From contig NZ_AMRJ01000001.1 of assembly GCF_000300995.1 (NCBI RefSeq), forward strand, positions 1 through 64,000: 64,000 bases of DNA, read 5' to 3'. Under the pieces are notes generated by a model. That model was not told the origin of the DNA. It did no database searches and saw only the letters and a list, made by a program, of their open reading frames with translations. The translations under genes and the position numbers were made by a program. The first letter of the stretch is position 1; each line of letters begins with the position of its first letter. Shown here in pieces: positions 7,350-15,572 of this stretch. This stretch comes from Alcanivorax hongdengensis A-11-3. GTDB taxonomy: Bacteria; Pseudomonadota; Gammaproteobacteria; Pseudomonadales; Alcanivoracaceae.

Positions 7350-9803
7350 ATGATCAAACGCACGCTCTTTATCCCCGCACTGTTCGCTCTGGCCCTGACC
7401 GGCTGTGGCGGCAGCGACAGTGGCGCGGCCACCGTCAGCAATCGACCCGACAACAACGGCGATCAGGCCGTTACCTACAGCGGCCCGGCGCCCAAGACCA
7501 ACGACGTGTCCGCGTTCAAGATCAATCTGTGGAACAACCTGGTCAGCGAACAGCGTTGCGGCGGCTGCCACCGCCAGCAGACACCGGCCTTTGTGCAGAC
7601 CGGCGACATCAATGACGCCTACAGCGCTGCCAACCCGCTGGTGGACCTGGAACGCCCCACCGCCTCGCGCATGGTGCAGAAAGTGGCCGGCGGTCATAAC
7701 TGCTGGGAAACCGACCCGCAGGTATGCGCCGATCTGATCAGCACCTGGATCAGCGCCTGGGCCGGCCAGAGCCTGTCCGGCGGGGGCGGCACCACCGAAC
7801 TGCAAACGCCGCCGATCAAGGATGCCGGCAGCAGCAAGAACTTCCCGGCGGACCCGAGCCTGTTCGAAAGCACCGTCTACCCGGTGCTGGACGCTTTCTG
7901 CAGTGACTGCCACCAGCGCGATGCGGACACGCCGCAATCGCCCTACTTTGCCTCCGATGATGTCAGCGAGGCCTACACCGCCGCGCAGAGCAAGATCGAC
8001 ATGAACAGCCCGGCCCTGAGCCGGCTGGTGGAACGGCTGGCCGAGGACAACCATAACTGCTGGACCGATGACTGCGCCCACGATGCCCAGGTAATGGAAG
8101 ACAAGATCACCGAGATGGCCAACGGCATCAGCGCCACCGCGCCGGATGCCGCCCTGGTGCTGAGCAAGGCCCTGCAGATTGACGATGGCACCCTGGCCGC
8201 CGGCGGCGGGCGCTATGACAACAACGTGATTGCCCGCTACGAATTCCGCACCGGCGAAGGCCTGACCGCCTACGACACCTCCGGCGTGGACCCGGCCATC
8301 AACCTGCAACTGAGCGGCGATGTGGCCTGGGAAGGTGGCTGGGGCATCCGCATCAATGATGGCAAGGCCCAGGGCAGCACCGCCACCAGCCAGAAACTGC
8401 GCCAGCTTATCACCGCCACCGGCGAGTACACCCTGGAGGCCTGGCTGGTCCCCGCCAGCACCGGCCAGAGCGATGCCAACATCGTCAGCTATTCCGCCGG
8501 CACCACCGCGCGCAACCTGACACTGGCCCAGGACGGCGCCAACTATGCCCTGTTCCAGCGTATCGACGGGGTCGATGACGCCAATGGCGAGCCGGCCCTG
8601 GAAACCAGCGACGACGGTCTGCAGGCCAGCCTGCAACACGTGGTCGCCACCTATGACGCGGTCAACGGCCGGCGCCTGTACATCAACGGCCAGTTCACCG
8701 GCGACCTGGACCCGAGCAGCCCGGGCCTGCTCAACAACTGGGACGACACCTTCGCCCTGGTGCTCGGCAACGAGGCTTCCGGTGATCGCCCCTGGCAAGG
8801 GGTCATTCGTTTTCTGGCCATCCATAACCGGGCCCTCAGCGCCGAGCAGATCCAGACCAACTTCGACGCCGGCGTGGGCGAGCGCTACTACCTGCCCTTC
8901 TACATCGGTGACCTGATCAACCAGGACGGCGCCTACATTGTCTTCGAGGTGTCCCGCTTCGATAACTACAGCTATCTGTTCAATGCCCCCTACTTCATCA
9001 ACCTGAAGCAGGACACGATCAGCCAGCAGGTGGCCATGAAGGGGCTGCGCCTGGGCATCAACGGCAAGGTACCGCAGGTGGCGCAATCCTATGCCCGGCT
9101 CAATACCCAGCTGGGCGGCGATGGCTATAGCGAACAGGGCCAGACCCTGTCCCGCCTGGGCACGCTGCTGCCGGTGGAACAGGAAGGCAACGACGAGTTC
9201 TTCCTGTCCTTTGATCAACTGGGCAGTCACAGCCACGTCTACACCGAGCCCCAGCCACTGCCGTTGCAGCCGGCCACCTATGGCCAGCAGCCACTGGAAG
9301 GGCTGCGCACCTTTGCCGAAATCAACGCCACCATGAGCCGCCTGACCGGCGTGCCGGAAAGCTACGGCGACGTACCCGGCACCTACAGCACCCTGCGAGC
9401 CCAGCTGCCCAGCGAGGAAAATATGGAAGCCTTCCTCACCGCCCAGCAGGTGGGCGTGGCGCAGCTCGCCATTGAATACTGCAACGCGCTGGTGGAGGCC
9501 GAACGCACCGGTGACAGCCGCGTAACGCCGCTGTTCACCGACATGAACTACAGCCAGAGCGTCGAGACTCTCAGCCAGCAGCAATGGCGTGACCGGGTAA
9601 TCTCACCGCTTTATGAACGCATGGTCGGCAATGGCCAGGCGCACCAGCCCAACCGCACCGATGTGGAAGGCGAGCTGGAGCACCTGCTGTTCGATACCAA
9701 CCTGACGCAGTGCAGCGCCGGCGACTGTGTCGAACGTACCGCCACGGCCACCAAGGCCGCCTGTGCTGCCATGCTCGGCAGCGCCACCATGCTGTTTCAA
9801 TAG
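7350..9803 (+). CDS. Di-haem LamG-domain lipoprotein
   Basis: 817-aa predicted lipoprotein (lipobox ALTGC, Cys 19). Two haem c motifs in similar repeats sit at residues 70-74 (CGGCH) and 184-188 (CSDCH), each followed by an HNCW motif. A LamG/concanavalin A-like domain spans about 290-510 (YTLEAWLVPAS, LQHVVATYDAVNGRRLYINGQ, ALVLGNEASG). The C-terminal 300 residues match no domain I know. Haem c plus a carbohydrate- or surface-binding fold in a lipid-anchored protein points to the cell surface or periplasm. The gene sits between the mono-haem protein and the Tat-exported DUF1501-like protein, 9 bases before the latter. Confidence 0.75.
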   Translation: MIKRTLFIPALFALALTGCGGSDSGAATVSNRPDNNGDQAVTYSGPAPKTNDVSAFKINLWNNLVSEQRCGGCHRQQTPAFVQTGDINDAYSAANPLVDLERPTASRMVQKVAGGHNCWETDPQVCADLISTWISAWAGQSLSGGGGTTELQTPPIKDAGSSKNFPADPSLFESTVYPVLDAFCSDCHQRDADTPQSPYFASDDVSEAYTAAQSKIDMNSPALSRLVERLAEDNHNCWTDDCAHDAQVMEDKITEMANGISATAPDAALVLSKALQIDDGTLAAGGGRYDNNVIARYEFRTGEGLTAYDTSGVDPAINLQLSGDVAWEGGWGIRINDGKAQGSTATSQKLRQLITATGEYTLEAWLVPASTGQSDANIVSYSAGTTARNLTLAQDGANYALFQRIDGVDDANGEPALETSDDGLQASLQHVVATYDAVNGRRLYINGQFTGDLDPSSPGLLNNWDDTFALVLGNEASGDRPWQGVIRFLAIHNRALSAEQIQTNFDAGVGERYYLPFYIGDLINQDGAYIVFEVSRFDNYSYLFNAPYFINLKQDTISQQVAMKGLRLGINGKVPQVAQSYARLNTQLGGDGYSEQGQTLSRLGTLLPVEQEGNDEFFLSFDQLGSHSHVYTEPQPLPLQPATYGQQPLEGLRTFAEINATMSRLTGVPESYGDVPGTYSTLRAQLPSEENMEAFLTAQQVGVAQLAIEYCNALVEAERTGDSRVTPLFTDMNYSQSVETLSQQQWRDRVISPLYERMVGNGQAHQPNRTDVEGELEHLLFDTNLTQCSAGDCVERTATATKAACAAMLGSATMLFQ

Positions 9804-9812
9804 GGGGCCATC

Positions 9813-11402
9813 ATGAAACGCCATCATTTCAGAAAACGTCAGCGCGCCCTGCACCCGGATGAGCCTCTCACCGGGCTGGGCCACGGCAAAGCCATCAGCC
9901 GCCGGGAAATGCTCGGCCGCGGCCTGATTTCCGGCGCCGCCTTTGGCAGCCTGGGGTTGTTCGGCCTGTTCAGTAATCCCCGTGAGGCCATGGCGGCCCT
10001 GTCATCGGACCTGGACGGGCTGAAGAGCGATTGCGGCATCATGGCCGCCGGCGCCGGCAAGATCCCCTTCATCTGTTTCGACCTGGCCGGTGGCGCCAAT
10101 ATTGCCGGCTCCAATGTGCTGGTCGGCGGCCAGGGCGGGCAGGAAGACTTTCTCTCCGCCGGCGGTTATTCCAAGCTGGGTCTGCCCGGTAGCCAGGCCC
10201 CCAGCAGTGACCCGTCCACCGTCAACCGGGACCTGGGGCTGGCCTTTCACAGTGATTCGGCCTTCCTGCGCGGCATCCGTGAAAAGGCCGCCGCGGCCAT
10301 GGCCAACACCAATGGCTGCGTGATTCCGGCACGCTCGGAAAACGATACGGCCAACAACCCGCATAACCCGCTGTACGGTATTTTCAGCGCCGGCGCCGAT
10401 GGCGAATTGCTGTCGCTGATCGGTTCACGAAGCAGTGTTTCCGGTGGCAACTCCATGTCGCCGGACAGCTCCATCATCGCCTCCGCCCGGCCCACCAAGG
10501 TGGATCGGGCCAGCGACGTGACCGGCCTGGTGGACACCGGCAAGCTGGTGGGCCTGCTCGATCAGGAGGATGCGGTGGCGGTGATGGAATCCATCGCCCG
10601 TATCAGCCACAAGCGCATTGACCGCCTGAACAGCGGCCTGACTGACAGCAACCGCCGCGACAACCTGCGCAACCTGCTGCGCTGCGGCTATGTGGAAGCG
10701 GCGGATATCACCGACCGCTACGGCGACCCGGCTACCCTGAATCCGATGCTGGATGCCGACATCGTCGGTCCCGGCGGCATTTTCTCGTCCTCGGAAATCA
10801 ATGATCGGGAATTCGAGAAAACCGCCTCCATCATGAAGCTGGTGATCAATGGCTACGCCGGGGCCGGCTGCATTTCCATGGGCGGCTTTGATTACCACAC
10901 CGGCGACCGGGCCACCGGCGAACAGCGGGACCTGCGCGCCGGGCGCTGCATGGGCGCCTGCCTGGAATATGCCCGCCGCCGGGGCATGCCGCTGATGCTG
11001 TATGTCTTCAGCGACGGCTCGGTGGCCAGCAATGGCCGCATCGATGATTCGGTGAACGGGCGCGGCAAGGGCGAATGGACCGGCGACAATTCTTCCACCG
11101 CCGCCTCCTTCTTCCTGGTCTATAACCCCAATGGTCGCCCGGCCCTAAACAGCAACGGCAGCAGTGCCGATCAGCACCAGCAACTGGGCTGGATGCGCAG
11201 TGACGCCTCGGTGGAAACCGCCGGCACGCCGGCGGCCAACAATGTGAACTTGCTGGCACAGACCGTGTGGCTAAACTACATGGCACTGCACGACCAGCTG
11301 GGCCAGTTCTCGTCCACCTTCCCCAATCACAGCCTGGGGAATGCCGACTCACTGGAACGGCTGGCCGCCTTCCAACCCATCGTTAACGGTACCCTGACCT
11401 GA
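9813..11402 (+). CDS. Tat-exported DUF1501-like protein
   Basis: 529-aa protein with a twin-arginine signal near residues 30-60: SRREMLGRG followed by the hydrophobic stretch LISGAAFGSLGLFGLF and cleavage near EAMA. Tat export implies folding, often with a cofactor, before transport. The pairing of this Tat protein with a DUF1588/1585-type cytochrome resembles the common DUF1501 plus DUF1592/1588 pairing, so I assign it to that broad group with caution. Visible conserved-looking stretches include CFDLAGGANIAGSN, MGGFDYHTG and LYVFSDGSV. It ends one base into the apbE start codon. The enzymatic activity is unknown. Confidence 0.6.
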   Translation: MKRHHFRKRQRALHPDEPLTGLGHGKAISRREMLGRGLISGAAFGSLGLFGLFSNPREAMAALSSDLDGLKSDCGIMAAGAGKIPFICFDLAGGANIAGSNVLVGGQGGQEDFLSAGGYSKLGLPGSQAPSSDPSTVNRDLGLAFHSDSAFLRGIREKAAAAMANTNGCVIPARSENDTANNPHNPLYGIFSAGADGELLSLIGSRSSVSGGNSMSPDSSIIASARPTKVDRASDVTGLVDTGKLVGLLDQEDAVAVMESIARISHKRIDRLNSGLTDSNRRDNLRNLLRCGYVEAADITDRYGDPATLNPMLDADIVGPGGIFSSSEINDREFEKTASIMKLVINGYAGAGCISMGGFDYHTGDRATGEQRDLRAGRCMGACLEYARRRGMPLMLYVFSDGSVASNGRIDDSVNGRGKGEWTGDNSSTAASFFLVYNPNGRPALNSNGSSADQHQQLGWMRSDASVETAGTPAANNVNLLAQTVWLNYMALHDQLGQFSSTFPNHSLGNADSLERLAAFQPIVNGTLT

Positions 11403-12361
11403 TGCTGTTCCGCCTCATCCCCCTGTTCGTGCTGCTGGCTTTATCCTTACCGGCCCAGGCGCGCTGGCAGCAGGAACAATGGGATGTGATGGGCACCCGC
11501 GCCAGCATCACCCTGTGGTCCGAGCAGGACGCGGCACCCCTGTTCGAGCAGCTCAAGCAGGAAATGACACGGCTCAACCGCCTGCTGTCTCCCTGGATCG
11601 AAAGCAGCGAGTTGGCCCGGGTCAACGCCCATGCCGCTGAGCAGGTACAGACCATCAGCCCGGAGTTCTACCGCCTGCTGGAACGCTCACTGCATTATTA
11701 CCGGCTCACCGGCGGCGCCTTCGATATCACCTTTGCCAGTGTCGGACACCTGTACGATTACCGTGAGGGCAAGGCCCCGGACGCGCAGACCCTGGAAGCG
11801 GCGCGGCGCTATATCGGCGCCAACCGCATCGAACTGATTGCACCGGACAAGGTGCGTTTTCACGGCAAGGGCACGCTGATTGATCTGGGTGGCATCGCCA
11901 AGGGGTACACCATCGACCGGGGCATCGCCCTGCTCAAACAGGCCGGCATCGAGCATGCCTACCTGTCACTGGGCGGTGACAGCTACGTACTGGGGGACCA
12001 CCAGGGACGGCCCTGGGAAATCGGCATTCAGCATCCGCGCAACCCCAACAAGGTGGCCATCAGCCTGCCGGTGAGCGACATGGCCATCTCCACCTCCGGG
12101 GATTACCAGCGCTACTTCATCCAGAACGGCCACCGCATTCATCACATCATCTCGCCCAGCACCGGCAAGAGCGCCGGCAAACTGGCCAGCGTCACCATTC
12201 TGTGTGCCAACAGCATTGATGCGGACGCCCTGTCCACCAGTGTCTTCGTGCTGGGCGTGAAGAAGGGCCTGGCGCTGATCAACCGCCTGCCTGACACCTC
12301 GGCGATCATCATTGATCGCCAGGGCCAGGTGCATTACTCCGACGACCTGCAGGGGTTGTAA
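11402..12361 (+). CDS. apbE: FAD:protein FMN transferase ApbE
   Basis: 319-aa exported flavin transferase. It has a signal peptide (LLALSLPAQA), then the family pattern: WDVMGTRASITLW near the start, GAFDITFASVG, LIDLGGIAKGYTIDRG (FAD/Mg binding), LSLGGDSYVLG and HHIISPSTGKSA. ApbE moves FMN from FAD onto a Thr/Ser of secreted or membrane redox proteins in the periplasm. The start ATG overlaps the stop of the DUF1501-like gene (TGATG), so it is the last gene of the rightward operon. I found no D-x-x-TGA-T/S-type flavinylation motif in the proteins of this cluster, so its client is not evident here. Confidence 0.93.
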   Translation: MLFRLIPLFVLLALSLPAQARWQQEQWDVMGTRASITLWSEQDAAPLFEQLKQEMTRLNRLLSPWIESSELARVNAHAAEQVQTISPEFYRLLERSLHYYRLTGGAFDITFASVGHLYDYREGKAPDAQTLEAARRYIGANRIELIAPDKVRFHGKGTLIDLGGIAKGYTIDRGIALLKQAGIEHAYLSLGGDSYVLGDHQGRPWEIGIQHPRNPNKVAISLPVSDMAISTSGDYQRYFIQNGHRIHHIISPSTGKSAGKLASVTILCANSIDADALSTSVFVLGVKKGLALINRLPDTSAIIIDRQGQVHYSDDLQGL

Positions 12362-14260
12362 TCAGTTCGATGCCGGCGGCTCACCACCGGCACCGGGCAG
12401 CCCGGTCTGTGACGGCGCGGTATCAGGGCGCTGACGCAGGGCGGCATTCTGCATGTCCGCCAGCCCTTCATAGGCCGCCGCCGAGAAAGCCCGCAACCGT
12501 TTTCGGGTGGCATCAACCTGGGCCACGGCAGACGCCTCCAGCTGACTCTGCTGGCGAGCCAGCAGGGTCTGGCCACGTTGCATGAGGCCACCGAGCATGA
12601 CAGAGAGGCTGTCGATTTCCTGATGATAGTAGGCCAGCCGCGGGGTGCGGGAGGCGGCCACCAGTACCCGTGAGCGCAGCTGGCGGTTTTTTTCCAGCAG
12701 GTCATTGAGTGCGTTCAGTGTCTGCTGGCGAGGCCACTGGCGGGCGACGATGTCCTGCTGCATGTCCCATTGCAGCACCCCTTTGGCGAAGGCCAGTTTT
12801 TCCTGCAGGTCCGGGCGGGTCCTCTCGCCCCAGTCCTTGCTGTGTTGCTCGGCGTCCTGGGCAGCCTGCCACAATTTACGCTCCTTGGGGGTGGCGAAGG
12901 GCACCGGGTCCTGATCCTGCACGGCCTTGTCGAAACGGCGCTGCAAACGGGTCAGCCGTCCTTGCAGGTCCTGGTCACTGAGATCCTGCAACAGTGCCTG
13001 GGCACGGGGTACCACGTCATCGTGTTTGCGCTGGTGGGCGGCCACCAGTTCCTGCAAGCCCGGCATACGCCCCTGCCATTGCTGTAGAAGATGCTGCTGG
13101 CGTTGCAGTTCGTGGTAGTTCTTCCAACCATGCTGGAACGATAGTGAGGCAAACCATTCGTAGAAGGTCGGAAAGCTTTCCACCCGCTTGGGCAGGAAGT
13201 GGGGCAGCGGGTCCATGGCGGTGGTCCATTGCGGCTTGCCGACCAGATCCCGGAACCAGCTGCCGGCGGCAACCTTGCCCTCCAGCGCTACCAGATACTG
13301 CTGCAGGTCATCATAGCGCTGCAGGGCATCACGGTAGGCCTGGGCGGCACGGGGCTCGTCGCCCAGCTCCTGATAAAGATAAGGCAGGGCCAGCTGCGCC
13401 TCCTGCACGGTATTGCGCTGGATCGACAGCTTGTCCAGTTGCTGCAGTACCGGCAGGGCCTGGCGCGGTTGCTGCTCGATCAGCAGCGCCCGGGCATACA
13501 GCAACAGGGAAATATCGGAGAAGGGGCCATCCAGGCGAGCATTGCGCAGCAGTTCAAGGGCCCGCTCTTCCTGGTCACTGCGCAGCATGTAAATGGCCAG
13601 CGCCAGCATGGCCTTTTCCTTGACCGCGTTGACCTCCTCATTGCCCGGCGGCATGTTGGCCAGCTGCCATAGCCAGGCCTGCCCCTTCGACGGATGCTCG
13701 CCGTTGATCCAGCTCACCGCCAGGTTATAGCGCAGGTAGGCATTGAGTGGATGATTGACGGCAAAGGCATCCAGGGATTCGGCGGCCTCCTGGTAGCGGC
13801 CCAGGCGCATCAGAATGCGGGCGCGCAGACTCAGATAGACCTCCTTGAGGTCCTCCGGCGGGGTTCCGACCTTGCTGTCCAGCAGCGCCAGGGCCTGGCG
13901 ATTCTTCTGCTGGCGGTAGTAAAGGCCGGCCAGGTGAATCCAGGCCCGCTTGGCCACCGGCTCACTGACACTGCCACTGAGCAACTGGCTGAACACCTTC
14001 TCGGCGTCCTCGGGCATGCCATAGGCGCTGTACATGGCACCGATCAGCACTTTCAGATCATCACGGTGGCGGTGTACCTCGCCCCGCTCCAGGGCCATCT
14101 GCGCCCGGGTCAGGGCGGCGAAATAGTCACCCTGCAGGTAATAGAACACCACCTCGCCGTAGGCCGGCTCCTCGATACGCTCGGGTTGATCCAGGCGGGC
14201 ACTGGCCACGCTGGTGATCAGCAGGGCCAGCGTCAGCAGACACAAACGCAGCATGGTCAT
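12362..14260 (-). CDS. Exported TPR-repeat protein, function unknown
   Basis: 632-aa protein with a signal peptide (LLTLALLITSVASA). The first half is built of TPR-like helix pairs (VVFYYLQGDYFAALTRAQMALERG, AYGMPEDAEKVFSQLL, GRYQEAAESLDAFAVNHPLN, LLYARALLIEQQPRQALPVL). The second half is long, charged and helical (KLAFAKGVLQWDMQQDIVARQ) without a domain I know. It ends directly against apbE, tail to tail. Its start overlaps the stop of the 165-aa gene upstream (TAATG), so the two are a coupled pair. The pair looks like a conserved gammaproteobacterial unit of unknown function, probably periplasmic. Confidence 0.65.
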   Translation of the reverse strand: MTMLRLCLLTLALLITSVASARLDQPERIEEPAYGEVVFYYLQGDYFAALTRAQMALERGEVHRHRDDLKVLIGAMYSAYGMPEDAEKVFSQLLSGSVSEPVAKRAWIHLAGLYYRQQKNRQALALLDSKVGTPPEDLKEVYLSLRARILMRLGRYQEAAESLDAFAVNHPLNAYLRYNLAVSWINGEHPSKGQAWLWQLANMPPGNEEVNAVKEKAMLALAIYMLRSDQEERALELLRNARLDGPFSDISLLLYARALLIEQQPRQALPVLQQLDKLSIQRNTVQEAQLALPYLYQELGDEPRAAQAYRDALQRYDDLQQYLVALEGKVAAGSWFRDLVGKPQWTTAMDPLPHFLPKRVESFPTFYEWFASLSFQHGWKNYHELQRQQHLLQQWQGRMPGLQELVAAHQRKHDDVVPRAQALLQDLSDQDLQGRLTRLQRRFDKAVQDQDPVPFATPKERKLWQAAQDAEQHSKDWGERTRPDLQEKLAFAKGVLQWDMQQDIVARQWPRQQTLNALNDLLEKNRQLRSRVLVAASRTPRLAYYHQEIDSLSVMLGGLMQRGQTLLARQQSQLEASAVAQVDATRKRLRAFSAAAYEGLADMQNAALRQRPDTAPSQTGLPGAGGEPPASN

Positions 14261-14757
14261 TACTGCCAGTCGCGGAAGTACAGGCGTGGCTGTTGCTTGG
14301 CCGCGTCATCCTCGATGTGCAGCTGCACAAAGTGCCGGCCATGCTTCTTCTCGAAGCGCCCCTCCACGCCGAGTCGGAACTCGCGCCCCTGCGGGCCAAT
14401 GCCAGTGACAAAGGCGGTCACATCGTGGAAGCCGTTTTTGACATTGGCCAGCGCCAGGCGCTGGATGGCGCCGTTTTTCAGGGCGCGCAGTTCCTTGTCG
14501 GTGTACAGGTGGGAAGCCAGTACCTTGCCATCCATTTTCAGGGTGAGGCTGTCCGGCGCAAAGTAGTGCCCCACATCCAGGGAGACATAGAGCCCCACCT
14601 GGGTGTCGGCGGGGAACAGCAGCTCCTCTTCGAGCAGCAGCAGCCGCTTGTTGACCTCAAGAACATCCCGTTTGAAATCGGCCAGATCCTTGTCCAGCTC
14701 CGCCCCATGAAGCTGCGCCGCCACCATGATCAGCAGCAGACCTACTACTCGGCGCAT
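14260..14757 (-). CDS. Conserved periplasmic protein of unknown function
   Basis: 165-aa protein with an N-terminal signal peptide (LLLIMVAAQLHGAE), a short coiled segment (FKRDVLEVNKRLLLLEEELLFP) and a beta-rich domain (VGLYVSLDVGHYFAPDSLTLKMDG). Proteins of this type are sometimes labelled AraC regulator in databases, but I see no helix-turn-helix, and an exported protein is a better reading. It is translationally coupled to the TPR gene that follows. Function unknown. Confidence 0.6.
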   Translation of the reverse strand: MRRVVGLLLIMVAAQLHGAELDKDLADFKRDVLEVNKRLLLLEEELLFPADTQVGLYVSLDVGHYFAPDSLTLKMDGKVLASHLYTDKELRALKNGAIQRLALANVKNGFHDVTAFVTGIGPQGREFRLGVEGRFEKKHGRHFVQLHIEDDAAKQQPRLYFRDWQ

Positions 14758-14913
14758 GCGCGCACCCCCAATACCGTTCTTCTTTGCGTAGAATCTAACA
14801 CGACGGCCGTGACCTGACTGCTGTCATGTTCACAGCCGCGACAGATAAAACTTTTTCCGTGAACGCGAATCCAATGCCCCAGCCCGACGATCCCGCGCTA
14901 CCATGGATAGACC

Positions 14914-15081
14914 GGGCCTGTTAACACTACCAAAATGGCGCCTATTGAGCCCCATAATCCGCCAATCAAGGCATGGAGAGTGAGGTTTGGTGACGCCAAA
15001 TGAGTGATGAATAACGACGGTTGGCGGATTATGGGGCTCAACCCAAAGGTCTGAATGCATTTTGGTAATGTTAGCAGGCCC
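14914..15081. mobile_element. MITE-like nested inverted repeat
   Basis: This fills the 347-base gap between the 165-aa gene and the LEA14-like gene. Outer arms at 14914-14938 and 15058-15081 (starting GGGCCTGTTAACACTACC) are imperfect inverted copies. Inside them, 14945-14965 and 15021-15041 are perfect 21-base inverted copies. The centre holds a small hairpin TTTGG-TGACG-CCAAA. The element has no coding potential and is AT-richer than its surroundings. The layout is that of a miniature inverted-repeat element or a folded intergenic repeat. I see no clear target-site duplication. Other copies in the genome would decide it. Confidence 0.6.
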
Positions 15082-15104
15082 TAACCTTCAGAACGGAAAG
15101 CTGC

Positions 15105-15572
15105 ATGAAATTCCTGTTACCGACTTTCACCCTGGGTATCACCCTGCTGCTGGGCGCCTGCCAGACCCTCAGCGGCCTGGAGTCCCCGGAGGTCTCCGTC
15201 TCCCGCATCCAGCTGAGCAGCATCAGTCTGTTTGAACAGCAATGGGACCTGACCCTGCGGGCCAGCAACCCCAATGATCGGGAACTGACGCTCAAGAGCC
15301 TGGATTACGAGATCTATCTCAATGACGAGAAGTTCGCCCGCGGCCTGACCGACAAGAGCGTCACCCTGCCGGCCATGGGCGATGCGCTGGTGACCACCCA
15401 TATCACCACCAGCCTGCTGGGCAGTCTGCAGAAACTGCAAAGCCTGCAGAAAAACCCGGGGCAGCCCCTGCAGTACCGGCTGGAAGGCAAGGCCCGGGTG
15501 GCCGGGGTGCCGATCCCGCTCAGTTTCGACAAACAGGGTGAAATAGCCCTGCCCTCGCTGCCCATGCCCTGA
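15105..15572 (+). CDS. LEA14-like (water-stress) lipoprotein
   Basis: 155-aa predicted lipoprotein (lipobox LLGAC, Cys 19) with a single LEA type 2 / WHy-like beta-sandwich domain. Visible pieces are SISLFEQQWDLTLRASNPNDRELTLKS, the conserved NPN motif, LDYEIYLNDEKFARGL and the typical LPAMGDALVTTHI. Family members are small lipoproteins of unknown precise role, loosely linked to desiccation or envelope stress. It stands alone between the MITE-like repeat and a converging AraC-type regulator gene. The stop codons of the two genes are adjacent. Confidence 0.8.
   Translation: MKFLLPTFTLGITLLLGACQTLSGLESPEVSVSRIQLSSISLFEQQWDLTLRASNPNDRELTLKSLDYEIYLNDEKFARGLTDKSVTLPAMGDALVTTHITTSLLGSLQKLQSLQKNPGQPLQYRLEGKARVAGVPIPLSFDKQGEIALPSLPMP

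Noticed and set aside
6135..9584. A 1149-codon open frame on the minus strand, opposite the mono-haem and LamG genes
   Set aside because: Its translation is Gly/Ala/Val/Gln-rich without domains. It mirrors the codon use of the real genes on the plus strand, which have signal peptides, CXXCH motifs and ribosome sites. Long antisense frames are expected at this GC content.
14260..14757. AraC-type regulator, a label sometimes used for proteins like the 165-aa one
   Set aside because: It has a signal peptide and a beta-rich domain and no helix-turn-helix.
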